A stretch of DNA of 64,000 nucleotides from Xaviernesmea oryzae (lineage in GTDB: Bacteria; Pseudomonadota; Alphaproteobacteria; Rhizobiales; Rhizobiaceae). Position 1 is the stretch's first letter; each line of letters begins with the position of its first letter. A program made the translations under genes and the position numbers. Below are positions 26,071 to 34,257 of this stretch, piece by piece. Under the pieces are notes generated by a model. The model was not told where the DNA came from, made no database searches, and worked only from the letters and a program-made list of their open reading frames with translations. The stretch covers positions 496,001 through 560,000 of the forward strand of contig NZ_FXAF01000011.1 in NCBI RefSeq assembly GCF_900177415.1. The letters run 5' to 3'.

Positions 26071-26349
26071 TCAGCCCTTTGCCGCCTTCAGCTCGTCGAT
26101 CTTGGCACAGAGATTCTTGAGGACGAAATATTCCTCGGTCGAAACCTTGCCCTCGTTCACTTCCTGCGTCCACTGTTCCAGCGGAATCTTGATGCCGAAT
26201 TCCTTGTCGATGGCGAAGACGATATCCAGAAAGTCGAGGCTGTCGATGCCCAGGTCATCGATCGTGTGGCTTTCCGGCGTGATCGTTTCGCGATCGATTT
26301 CGCTGGTCTCAGCGATAATGTCGGCAACTTTGTCGAATGTAGCAGTCAC
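26071..26349 (-). CDS. acpXL: Acyl carrier protein AcpXL
   Basis: A 92-residue acyl carrier protein; the phosphopantetheine Ser is in LGIDSLDFLDIVFAID. I set the start at GTG 26349: AGAGGA lies 7 bases before it and only 1 base before the ATG at 26355, and this start gives the usual 92-residue AcpXL. It carries the 27-hydroxy C28 chain for lipid A. It is first in the leftward fabZXL-fabF2XL-fabF1XL-adh2XL-lpxXL cluster, so the promoter should lie in 26350-26475. Confidence 0.93.
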   Translation of the reverse strand: MTATFDKVADIIAETSEIDRETITPESHTIDDLGIDSLDFLDIVFAIDKEFGIKIPLEQWTQEVNEGKVSTEEYFVLKNLCAKIDELKAAKG

Positions 26350-26475
26350 GCCCATGTCCTCTGAAGAATAAGAAATCAAAGTTCCACATAGGGAAATCGA
26401 TCCCAAATGCCAATGGCCTCGTTTTCCCGCGTGAAAATTTGCGTTGGAACTGTTGCCTAAACAGCAATTGCCCGA

Positions 26476-27447
26476 TCAGGCAACAGAATGGCGGCCGTCC
26501 ACCAGCGCCGCGCGGATGGCTTCCAGCACCTCCTCCGAGCGGACGTCCGTGCACACCCACTGGCTCGGCTGTCCGTCCCACGGGCTGCCGGTGAATTTGC
26601 GGCCCTGGTCGGGCGCCTGGATCGTCGCGCCGTCCGCGATGCCGCCGCAGACGACACGCACGGCGCCGCCGCGCAGGGTGAAGAGGTCCGGCCGCACCAG
26701 ATAGACGCAGGCCGTGCTGTCGTGCACGGCCATGCCGGCGATGCCGACCCGGCTTTTGTAGAAGTCGATGTAATATTGCGACAGGTCGGACAGAAGCTTC
26801 ACGGACCGGTCGCCCGATTTCACCATCACATCGAGATATTCCGCCGTCATGATCGTCTTCATCGTCACGTCGAGGCCGACGATCGTCACCTTCCAGGGGG
26901 TCGTGAAGATGATGTCGGCAGCTTCCGGGTCGCCGTGGATGTTGGCCTCGGCGGCCGGCGTCACGTTGCCGATGACGTCGAAGGCGCCGCCCATGACGAC
27001 GACTTCCTTGACCAGGCCGGCGATCTCCGGATCGGCCCGAAGCGCCAGCGCCAGGTTGGTCATGCGGCCGACGGCGACGAGCGTCACCTCGCCGGGATTG
27101 GCGCGTACCGTATCGATGATGAACTGGTAGGCCGGTCGCGGATCGAGCGGCAGGTCCACCGTCTCCGGTACGCCGATGTTTCCGAGTCCGTCGGCGCCAT
27201 GCACCACCGAGGCCGCACGGTCGTCACGGCGGGACGGATCGATGGTCTGCGCGGCGCCTTTCGCGATCGGTGCGGAAATACCCCATTCCTTATGCAGAAA
27301 CTGGGCATTCCGGGTCGTCAGATCGACGCCGACATTGCCGAAGACGGTCGTCACGCCGAGAAGATCGATTTCCGGATGCCGGTGCAGGAAGAGCAGCGCC
27401 ATGGCGTCGTCGACGCCGGGATCCGTATCGAAAATGACCTTGTGCAT
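26476..27447 (-). CDS. Inosine-uridine-preferring nucleoside hydrolase family protein
   Basis: A 323-residue enzyme with the calcium-binding Asp cluster DTDPGVDDAMAL (residues 7-18), VVMGGAFDVIGNVTPAAEANIHGDPEAA and a C-terminal catalytic-region HDSTACVYLVRPDLF. It hydrolyses ribonucleosides to base and ribose; specificity within the family is unknown. GGGGACGAAGCAC precedes the ATG. It is probably transcribed alone. Confidence 0.9.
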   Translation of the reverse strand: MHKVIFDTDPGVDDAMALLFLHRHPEIDLLGVTTVFGNVGVDLTTRNAQFLHKEWGISAPIAKGAAQTIDPSRRDDRAASVVHGADGLGNIGVPETVDLPLDPRPAYQFIIDTVRANPGEVTLVAVGRMTNLALALRADPEIAGLVKEVVVMGGAFDVIGNVTPAAEANIHGDPEAADIIFTTPWKVTIVGLDVTMKTIMTAEYLDVMVKSGDRSVKLLSDLSQYYIDFYKSRVGIAGMAVHDSTACVYLVRPDLFTLRGGAVRVVCGGIADGATIQAPDQGRKFTGSPWDGQPSQWVCTDVRSEEVLEAIRAALVDGRHSVA

Positions 27448-27626
27448 GTGCTTCGTCCCCGTGTTCGACGGTTTTCAAGGTCGCGCACAATAGCGGCAAA
27501 CGGTCGGAGCGCAATCCCCGCCGGGACATGACTGCCTCAGGGAGAACGCGGGTTGCATCGCCGCCCGTTCGATGCGAGAAGCGCCCGCCCCTCCCCGGGC
27601 GTCCTTTCGCTGACCGGGTTTCCCCT

Positions 27627-28412
27627 TTGAACGACCTCGCTTCCCATCTCGTCCTGCTGCTTTTCCTGGCTGCCTTCTTCGCCGGCTTCGTCGATTCGAT
27701 CGCCGGCGGCGGCGGGCTCATCACCATTCCGGCCATGCTGATCGCCGGCATTCCGCCGCTCGAATCGATCGCGACCAACAAGCTGCAGTCGCAATTCGGC
27801 TCGGCTTCGGCGACGATCGCCTATGCCAGGCGTGGCCATGTGAATCTCAGAAAACAGCTGCCGATGGCGGCCATGTCGCTGGTCGGAGGCGCGGTCGGCG
27901 CCACGCTGGCCTCTCTGGTGCCGGCCGACTGGCTGGCTGCGGCAATCCCTTTCCTGCTCGTCGCAATCGCCGTCTTCTTCGCGGTGAAGCCGAACCTCGA
28001 CGACATGGACAGTCACCAAAGGGTGACGCCCTTCGTCTTCGGGCTGACGGCGGTGCCGCTGGTCGGGCTCTATGACGGCATGTTCGGTCCGGGCGCCGGG
28101 TCCTTCTATATGCTCGGCTTCGTCCTGCTCGCAGGCTTCGGCATGCTGAAGGCGACGGCGCATACCAAGCTCATCAATTTGGGCTCGAACTTCGGCTCCT
28201 TTCTGGTTTTCGCGGCGACCGGTTCGATCCTCTGGAAGATCGGCCTCTTGATGGGTGTCGGCCAGTTTCTCGGCGCCCAGGTCGGCTCGCGCATGGCGAT
28301 GCGGAACGGCGCGAAGCTGATCAAGCCGCTGCTCGTCGTCTCCTGCCTTGCGCTTGCCCTGAAACTGATCGCCGATCCGTCCCATCCGGTGCGCGTCTGG
28401 CTCGGCTTCTAA
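27627..28412 (+). CDS. TSUP (TauE/SafE) family membrane transporter
   Basis: About 261 residues with seven to eight transmembrane segments and the family start GFVDSIAGGGGLITIPAMLIAGIPPLESIATNKLQSQFG. A second module has GLYDGMFGPGAGSFYMLGF. TSUP proteins move sulfur-containing or organic anions. I chose the TTG at 27627 because the open frame upstream is proline/arginine-rich and not membrane-like; the true start is uncertain. Its stop overlaps the convergent cobU stop by four bases. Confidence 0.85.
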   Translation: MNDLASHLVLLLFLAAFFAGFVDSIAGGGGLITIPAMLIAGIPPLESIATNKLQSQFGSASATIAYARRGHVNLRKQLPMAAMSLVGGAVGATLASLVPADWLAAAIPFLLVAIAVFFAVKPNLDDMDSHQRVTPFVFGLTAVPLVGLYDGMFGPGAGSFYMLGFVLLAGFGMLKATAHTKLINLGSNFGSFLVFAATGSILWKIGLLMGVGQFLGAQVGSRMAMRNGAKLIKPLLVVSCLALALKLIADPSHPVRVWLGF

Positions 28413-28930
28413 CCCTTCATTTTCAGGGGCAGGCCTGCGGCGACGAAGAAAACCTCGTCGGCGACTGCCGCTATGCGCTGATGCAGCCGGCCCGCATGGT
28501 CGCGGAATTCCCGCGCCATCCTGTTTTCCGGCACGATGCCGAGCCCGACCTCGTTTGAGACGAGGATGAGACGGCCGGAGAGAGCGCCGGACGCCTTCAC
28601 AAGCGCAGCGCCCTCGGCATCGACGTCACGCCCCTCCATCATCAGATTGGTGATCCACAGCGTCAGGCAATCGACCAGTACGACCCTGCCCGGCGCATCC
28701 GTTTCGGTGAGATGCGCCGCGAGATCGAGCGGCACCTCATGCGTCACCCACCCCTCGCCGCGATCGGCCCGGTGGCGGGCGATGCGCTCACGCATCTCGT
28801 CATCATAGGCGCGGCCGGTCGCGATGTAATGCCGTTCCAGGCCGCTTTCCCTCGCAAGATTTTCCGAAAACCCGGATTTGCCCGAACGGGCACCGCCGAG
28901 GACGAGCGTGAGATGACCGGAGCGTGTCAT
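28409..28930 (-). CDS. cobU: Adenosylcobinamide kinase / guanylyltransferase
   Basis: A 173-residue bifunctional CobU/CobP enzyme: P-loop GGARSGKS, nucleotide-binding ATGRAYDDEM, RIARHRADRGEGW with the guanylylated His region, and LVDCLTLWITNLM. It phosphorylates adenosylcobinamide and then adds GMP, late steps of cobalamin nucleotide-loop assembly. It is fitting that a B12-dependent methyl-transfer cluster follows, though it is not in the same operon. I see no cobalamin riboswitch upstream. Confidence 0.93.
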   Translation of the reverse strand: MTRSGHLTLVLGGARSGKSGFSENLARESGLERHYIATGRAYDDEMRERIARHRADRGEGWVTHEVPLDLAAHLTETDAPGRVVLVDCLTLWITNLMMEGRDVDAEGAALVKASGALSGRLILVSNEVGLGIVPENRMAREFRDHAGRLHQRIAAVADEVFFVAAGLPLKMKG

Positions 28931-29682
28931 GAAAGGAGGAGGCCTGCTCCAGAGGGGACCGGACGATTCGTAGACAAGAGAGGCGTCCGGCCCTGTTGAT
29001 GATGGCTCTGGATTCGCATTGCCTGGAAATGGTGCAGGCTTTGCAGGCGAGAGTCAATCGGTACGCGCCGCGCCGCAGCCCGACATCCCTTGCGGCGCCA
29101 GCTGCTGCAGCGCGAATCGACGGCAATCGGAAGGTGAAACCGTCCCGGGCCGGAACATCGGGGCCCGCCATCGGACGCAAGGGCAACCGGTACGCACTAC
29201 CTAATCCGGTGCCGAGGGCGAGCTGACCGCCCGCACGGAAATCAATAGCGCGACATTCTTACCGGATGGTTATTGCGCGCCGTAAGTCACGCGAATTTCT
29301 CTCTTTTCATGTTTTTCGAGAATTCCGCGATGCCGGAACGGGACGGAACGGTTGCAGGATACCGCATCCGACCGCCAGATCTCGCCGACGATGCGGCCAG
29401 GCTCTCCCGCACGTTGTAGCGCATTGAGGCTGCCGATAAGACGAACCGGCGAAGCATGCTGCAAAAAGAGCTGGAACTGCCCGCACCGCGCGTTTGCCGG
29501 CGCCGGCAGATTGATTTCTGTCGGCGAAATCGTACCCTGCCGCTCAGGCTGACACATAAATGCGCGGTATCCGTGACAAGGGTTTCGCAGACGCGAAAAG
29601 ACGCGCCGCGCCTTCGTTACGGACGACCGAGCGGACATCTGCCGAGGTGGGCGCCGCAACGATGAGACTGGGAGGTCTTAAA
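28931..29682. other. 752-bp region with no convincing gene
   Basis: Between cobU (leftward) and the betaine-type binding protein (rightward). Short open frames exist on both strands (for example minus 29270-29554, starting MCQPERQGTISPTEINLPAP), but they show no recognisable domain and no good ribosome site. The region should hold the promoters of both flanking genes. Confidence 0.5.
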
Positions 29683-30678
29683 ATGAAAAAACTCCTCGCT
29701 TCCGCAGCCTTCGCAGCCGGTCTTTACACCTTCGCAGGCTCCGCGCAGGCCGATTGCGGCTCCGTCTCCGTTGCGGAAATGAACTGGGCGTCGGCAGGCA
29801 TCGCCGCCCATGTGGACAAGATCGTCCTCGAAAACGGCTACGGCTGCACCGTCGCCCTCGTCGCGGGCGATACGATGCCGACCTTCCTTTCCATGAACCA
29901 GAAGGGCCAGCCGGACGTCGCACCGGAATTCTGGGTCAATTCCGTGCGCACGCTGCTCGACAGGGCCGTCTCGGCAGGCCGGCTGATCGTTGGGGCCGAG
30001 ATCCTCGCCGACGGCGCGATCGAGGGCTGGTGGATTCCGAAATTCGTGACCGACGCCCACCGGGACATCAAGACGGTGCAGCAGGCCCTCGCCCGTCCCG
30101 AGCTCTTCCCGGCCCCCGACAATCCTTCCAAAGGCGCCATCTACAACTGCCCGACAGGCTGGAGCTGCCAGGTTTCGACCGCCAATCTCTACAGGGCGCT
30201 GGGGGCTGAGGAGAAGAATTTCGAGCTTGTCGACACGGGCACGGCCGCCGGTCTCGACGGCTCGATCGCCGGGGCTTTTGAAAAGAAGACCGGCTGGCTC
30301 GGTTATTACTGGGCGCCGACCGCCATCCTCGGCAAATACGAGATGGTGAAACTCTCCTTCGACGTGCCTCACGACAGGGCCGATTGGGACGCCTGCACCG
30401 CCGTGCCGGACTGCCCGAACCCGAAGGTCAATTCCTATCCGACCTCGCAGGCCTTCACGCTCGTCACCAGGGAGTTCGCCGAGAAGGCGGAGGTGGCGAT
30501 GGACTATATCAAGAAGCGCAAGTGGACCAATGCGACGGTCAACAAGATCCTTGCCTGGCAGACGGAGAACAAGGGCACGAACGAGGATGCCGCCCGGCAT
30601 TTCCTGAAGACCATGCCGGACATCTGGACCCCCTGGGTTACGCCGGACGTCGCCGAAAAGATCAAGGCGTCGCTCTGA
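29683..30678 (+). CDS. Glycine betaine/proline-type ABC substrate-binding protein
   Basis: A 331-residue OpuAC/ProX-family binding protein. The start at 29683 follows GGAGGTCTTAAA and gives a signal peptide (MKKLLASAAFAAGLYTFAGSAQA). Mature sequence includes SVAEMNWASAGIAAHVDKIVLENGYGC, PDVAPEFW and LGYYWAPTAILGKY, where aromatic residues of this fold form the cage for quaternary amines. The ligand is likely a betaine or choline-type compound, in line with the demethylation genes downstream. The permease gene normally following it is missing. Confidence 0.9.
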   Translation: MKKLLASAAFAAGLYTFAGSAQADCGSVSVAEMNWASAGIAAHVDKIVLENGYGCTVALVAGDTMPTFLSMNQKGQPDVAPEFWVNSVRTLLDRAVSAGRLIVGAEILADGAIEGWWIPKFVTDAHRDIKTVQQALARPELFPAPDNPSKGAIYNCPTGWSCQVSTANLYRALGAEEKNFELVDTGTAAGLDGSIAGAFEKKTGWLGYYWAPTAILGKYEMVKLSFDVPHDRADWDACTAVPDCPNPKVNSYPTSQAFTLVTREFAEKAEVAMDYIKKRKWTNATVNKILAWQTENKGTNEDAARHFLKTMPDIWTPWVTPDVAEKIKASL

Positions 30679-30864
30679 AACACAGCCTGGGGGCCAGCTT
30701 GCCCCTCCGTGTCGCAGCTGCGCCCCCCGTATGTCGCCCGAGGTGGCGTAGCCCGTCTGCCGCTACGCGATACTTCTGACGCGGATTCTGCTAGGATTTG
30801 CCTCTCGCGCCCGGAAAGCCATGCCGGGCAAGGGCGATGAACCAGAAACAACAAAGGGGAAACC

Positions 30865-30939
30865 ATGGCGAATTGCAGCTTGGTGCCGGATGTCTTCCAT
30901 GACGTTCCGGTCAGCGCCCGCGCAGACATCCGGAGGTGA
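30865..30939 (+). CDS. 24-codon open frame in place of the expected permease
   Basis: ATG 30865 is preceded by AAAGGGGAAACC, an excellent ribosome site, yet the frame stops after 24 codons (MANCSLVPDVFHDVPV...), 3 bp before the ATPase start. In related operons a permease gene of roughly 280-350 codons sits here. The frame may be the residue of an internal deletion or a short leader peptide coupled to the ATPase. No homology can be read from so short a peptide. Confidence 0.3.
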   Translation: MANCSLVPDVFHDVPVSARADIRR

Positions 30940-30942
30940 TCC

Positions 30943-31995
30943 ATGGCTAGTCAAGGCATCGAGATCAAAGGCCTCTACAAGATTTTCGGCAACCGCGCGC
31001 GCGACTACGTGGACGCGGTCAAGGCCGGCATGACCAAGGCGGAGCTCAACGAGAAGCACGGCCACGTGCTCGGGTTGAAGGACATCAACATCTCCATGCC
31101 GGCCGGCGGCATCACGGTGGTGATGGGGCTTTCCGGCTCGGGAAAGTCAACACTGATCCGCCACATCAACCGCCTGATCGAGCCGACCGTTGGCGAGATC
31201 GTCTATGACGGCGCAGACATCTGCCGGATGAACGAAAAGGACCTGCGCGAATTCCGGCGGCACAAGACGGCGATGGTGTTTCAGAAATTCGCTCTTCTGC
31301 CGCATCGCACGGTCATCGAGAACACGGTCTACGGCCTCGACATCCAGGGCGTGCCGCGCGCCGACAGCGTCAAGCGCGGCCAGTACTGGATCGAACGCGT
31401 CGGGCTTGCCGGTTTCGAGAAGCACTATCCGAACCAGCTTTCCGGCGGCATGCAGCAGCGCGTCGGGCTTGCCCGGGCTCTCGCCAACGATGCCGACATC
31501 CTTCTGATGGACGAGGCCTATTCGGCGCTCGACCCCCTGATCCGCGTCGACATGCAGACCGTGCTGCTCGACCTGCAGGCGGAACTGAAGAAGACCGTCG
31601 TCTTCATCACCCACGATCTCGACGAGGCGCTGAGGCTGGGCGACAAGATCGCCATCTTGCGCGACGGCCAGGTCGTGCAGCAGGGCACCGGCCAGGAGAT
31701 CGTGCTGTCCCCGGCCGACGACTACATCACCGCCTTCGTCAAGGAGGTGAACCGCGGCCGCGTCATCCGGGCGAAAACCGTGATGCGGCCGCTCGAAGGC
31801 GCACCAGACGGGCTGCGGCTTGCCGGAAGCGCGACGCTGGAGAGCGCCGCCAAGCGGATGACCGAAGCGGGGCAATCCCGCGCGGTCGTCACGGATGAAG
31901 ACGGCGCGCCGGTCGGCACCCTCGACCTTCCGACGATCATCGCCGCAATGGTCACGCCGGCCGGCCATGAGACGGAGAAGATGGCGGCGGAATAA
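30943..31995 (+). CDS. Glycine betaine/proline-type ABC transporter ATPase (ProV-like)
   Basis: A 350-residue ATPase of the ProV/OpuAA class: Walker A GLSGSGKST, Q-loop VFQKFALLPHRTV, signature LSGGMQQRVGLARALA, Walker B ILLMDEAYSALDPLIR, switch ITHDLDEA. A C-terminal regulatory segment (about 275-345) resembles the CBS-type ionic-strength sensor of this class. CGGAGGTGATCC precedes the ATG. It pairs with the binding protein upstream, but no membrane subunit is encoded in the 264 bp between them. Confidence 0.92.
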   Translation: MASQGIEIKGLYKIFGNRARDYVDAVKAGMTKAELNEKHGHVLGLKDINISMPAGGITVVMGLSGSGKSTLIRHINRLIEPTVGEIVYDGADICRMNEKDLREFRRHKTAMVFQKFALLPHRTVIENTVYGLDIQGVPRADSVKRGQYWIERVGLAGFEKHYPNQLSGGMQQRVGLARALANDADILLMDEAYSALDPLIRVDMQTVLLDLQAELKKTVVFITHDLDEALRLGDKIAILRDGQVVQQGTGQEIVLSPADDYITAFVKEVNRGRVIRAKTVMRPLEGAPDGLRLAGSATLESAAKRMTEAGQSRAVVTDEDGAPVGTLDLPTIIAAMVTPAGHETEKMAAE

Positions 31996-32036
31996 GAGAC
32001 ATGTGTGTCGCGCGCAAGCGGATGATCGCAAGTTGA

Positions 32037-32064
32037 AATCATATAAAGCAATCTTTATATGATT
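32037..32064. promoter_or_regulatory. Perfect 12-4-12 palindrome upstream of bmt (SahR-type operator candidate)
   Basis: AATCATATAAAG - CAAT - CTTTATATGATT, centred 40 bp upstream of the bmt ATG. The arms resemble the AT-rich AAAG...CTTT operators described for ArsR-family SahR regulators of methionine-cycle genes in Proteobacteria. The match to a specific regulator is from memory and is inference. Confidence 0.65.
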
Positions 32065-32089
32065 GACTTACACCCTAAGGAGCGCGTGA

Positions 32090-33103
32090 ATGCCGACCGC
32101 CGACGCACTGACCGAACTTCTCCGCGAAAAAGGCGTGCTGCTGGCCGACGGCGCGACCGGCACCAATCTCTTCGCCATGGGGCTCGAAGCCGGCGAAGCG
32201 CCGGAGCTCTGGAACGAGGCGGCGCCGGACAAGATCGAGAAACTGCATCAGGATTTCGTCGATGCGGGCGCCGATATCATCCTCACCAATTCCTTCGGCG
32301 GCACGCGCCATCGGCTGAAGCTGCACAAGGCGGAAGGCCGGGTGCACGAACTCAACAGGCACGCCGCCGAGATCGCCCGCAAAGTGGCGGATGGAGCCGG
32401 CCGCAAGGTGATCGTCGCGGGGTCCGTCGGCCCGACGGGCGAACTGCTCATCCCGCTCGGCGCGCTTTCCTACGAGGATGCGGTCGCGGCTTTCGCCGAA
32501 CAGATCGAAGGCCTGAAGGCCGGCGGCGCCGATGTGGCGTGGATCGAGACCATGTCGTCTCCCGATGAAATCCGCGCGGCGGCGGAAGCAGCCGTCATGG
32601 TCGGCCTGCCCTATACCTATACCGGCTCCTTCGATACCGCCGGCCGCACGATGATGGGTCTCGACCCCAAGGATATCCACGGCGTGGCGAGGGATGTCGG
32701 CAGCGGACCGGCCGCGGTGGGCGCCAATTGCGGCGTCGGCGCTTCGGATATCCTGTCGAGCCTCCTCGACATGACGGCTGCCGATCCGGATGCCATCACC
32801 ATCGTCAAGGGCAATTGCGGCATTCCGGAATATCGCGGAGCCGAGATCTTCTACTCCGGCACGCCGCCGCTGATGGCCGAATATGCGAGGTTAGCCCGGG
32901 ATGCCGGCGCGAGGATCATCGGCGGCTGCTGCGGCACGTCCTGCGAGCATCTTGCAGCCATGCGCAAGGCGCTCGACGACTACACGCCCGGACCACGCCC
33001 GACGATCGAGGAAATCGTCGACAAGATCGGCCCGCTGCGCAATAAGACCGCCAGTGAATCGGGCGGCGATTCCGGTCGGGAAAGACGCCGCCGGCGAGGC
33101 TGA
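32090..33103 (+). CDS. bmt: Betaine-homocysteine S-methyltransferase family protein
   Basis: A 337-residue Pfam S-methyl_trans TIM barrel. It starts ALTELLREKGVLLADGATGTNLFAMGL and carries the zinc-Cys motifs GANCGVGASD and IIGGCCGTSCEHL. It transfers a methyl group from betaine (giving dimethylglycine) or a related donor to homocysteine, making methionine. AAGGAGCGCGTGA sets the start. The C-terminus ends in an Arg-rich tail (SGRERRRRRG). A perfect palindrome lies in its promoter. A donor other than betaine is possible. Confidence 0.87.
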   Translation: MPTADALTELLREKGVLLADGATGTNLFAMGLEAGEAPELWNEAAPDKIEKLHQDFVDAGADIILTNSFGGTRHRLKLHKAEGRVHELNRHAAEIARKVADGAGRKVIVAGSVGPTGELLIPLGALSYEDAVAAFAEQIEGLKAGGADVAWIETMSSPDEIRAAAEAAVMVGLPYTYTGSFDTAGRTMMGLDPKDIHGVARDVGSGPAAVGANCGVGASDILSSLLDMTAADPDAITIVKGNCGIPEYRGAEIFYSGTPPLMAEYARLARDAGARIIGGCCGTSCEHLAAMRKALDDYTPGPRPTIEEIVDKIGPLRNKTASESGGDSGRERRRRRG

Positions 33104-33119
33104 AGCCGAGGACGACGAC

Positions 33120-33470
33120 ATGGCGAGCATTTCCCCGATCGGCAGCCGCGAGACGGTGGCGGAAAGCCTTGCCGGGCTTTCTTCCGAACACCAGGGCTGG
33201 CTGGCGCTTCTGATGGAAAATCCGGCCTCCGACGATCTGCTGCTCGACGGCCTTCATCTCTACCTCGACCAGGCATCGGAAGCGCGGTTCCTCAATTCGC
33301 TGAAACTGCAGAAATGCGGGGAATGGATCGGCAATACCGCCCCTGCCCGACTGCAGATCCGGCTGATGGAAGCGGCGAAATCCAGCCAGCATTCCGCCTA
33401 TCTCGCCTTCCGCGAGGGGCTGGCGAAGTCCGGCGGGCTGGAACGCGCCTATCCCAAGGCAAGCATCTAG
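33120..33470 (+). CDS. Small uncharacterised protein downstream of bmt
   Basis: A 116-residue soluble, mostly helical protein (ETVAESLAGLSSEHQGWLALLMENPASDDLLLDGLHLYLDQ). The ATG at 33120 has GAGGACGACGAC upstream and lies 16 bp after the bmt stop, so cotranslation with bmt is likely. I recognise no domain. Its 3' end overlaps the convergent ferredoxin-like gene by four bases. Confidence 0.7.
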   Translation: MASISPIGSRETVAESLAGLSSEHQGWLALLMENPASDDLLLDGLHLYLDQASEARFLNSLKLQKCGEWIGNTAPARLQIRLMEAAKSSQHSAYLAFREGLAKSGGLERAYPKASI

Positions 33471-34156
33471 GACGCCAGCGCCGCCATGTGAAATCTCAAC
33501 TGCTCCGGCGGGTAGCGGAATTTCTCCCCGACCGGACAGGCATTGCGCGCCAGGCAGCCGGAGATCATGCAGGTCTTCCCGCCGCTCTCGCTCGCGAGAT
33601 AGGTCCGGCAGGCCGGAAGGTCGAAGCCGCTCAGGCCGATCGCGCCGACGGGACAGGCCGTCAAGCAGGGTTTATCTAAGCAGCGATCGCAGGGATGAGT
33701 GCCCTTCCTGATCGGCTTCCCGACCGCGAACGGAAAGGCCAGCGCCCCCCGATAGCCGTGCCAGAGCCCGTATTCGGGATGGATGAGAATGCCGAGCGGC
33801 GACGGCTTCAGGCCTTCCGCCTGCATCGCCCACCCCTGGAACGGCTGCCAGGGCGGATCGGACGGGAAATAGGCGGCCGCACCGAGCGTCTCCGCAACCG
33901 GCCGGATCAACTGCTTCGACCAGGTATCGAGCGGATCGGGACCGTCATATGTCTTCTGCCATCGCGTGAAGGCAGGCCAGATCGAGCCGCCGACATTGCC
34001 GAGCAGGACGACGGACCAGGCGCGGGAGCCGTCCGGCTGCAAAGGTCCCCCGCCAGCCGGGAAGTTGACGACCCCGCGGGCATGGATGCCGTGCGGTTCG
34101 AGCGCCGCCGAAATCCGCCGCAGGATGGTCGAGAGGCCGCTCCCAGGGTTCTTCAA
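33467..34156 (-). CDS. QueG-like 4Fe-4S double-cluster protein
   Basis: About 229 residues. Two cysteine groups near the C-terminus, CDRCLDKPCLTACPVGAI and CMISGCLARNACPVGEKF, resemble the two 4Fe-4S sites of epoxyqueuosine reductase-type proteins. Upstream are GILIHPEYGLWHGYRGALAF and an aromatic-rich middle. The B12-binding part of QueG is not obvious and the protein is shorter. Start: TTG 34156 behind GAGGGG. It follows the MttB-family gene by about 100 bp on the same strand and may pass electrons to the corrinoid reactivase; that is inference. Confidence 0.7.
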   Translation of the reverse strand: MKNPGSGLSTILRRISAALEPHGIHARGVVNFPAGGGPLQPDGSRAWSVVLLGNVGGSIWPAFTRWQKTYDGPDPLDTWSKQLIRPVAETLGAAAYFPSDPPWQPFQGWAMQAEGLKPSPLGILIHPEYGLWHGYRGALAFPFAVGKPIRKGTHPCDRCLDKPCLTACPVGAIGLSGFDLPACRTYLASESGGKTCMISGCLARNACPVGEKFRYPPEQLRFHMAALAS

Positions 34157-34257
34157 CGAGGCCCCTCGTATTTGTAATGCGGCCGCCAGACCCCTTCTTG
34201 GATGAAATCGGCGACCAGCCTGGCGCCGCCTTGCTCCCTGGCGGCCTCGGGCTCTCT

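Noticed and set aside
28931..29280. Cobalamin riboswitch upstream of cobU
   Set aside because: I looked on the minus strand for the B12-box and GCCACTG core; neither is present.
32041..32064. Rho-independent terminator of the betaine ATPase gene
   Set aside because: The stem is AT-rich with no following T-run, and its symmetry and position upstream of bmt fit an operator better.
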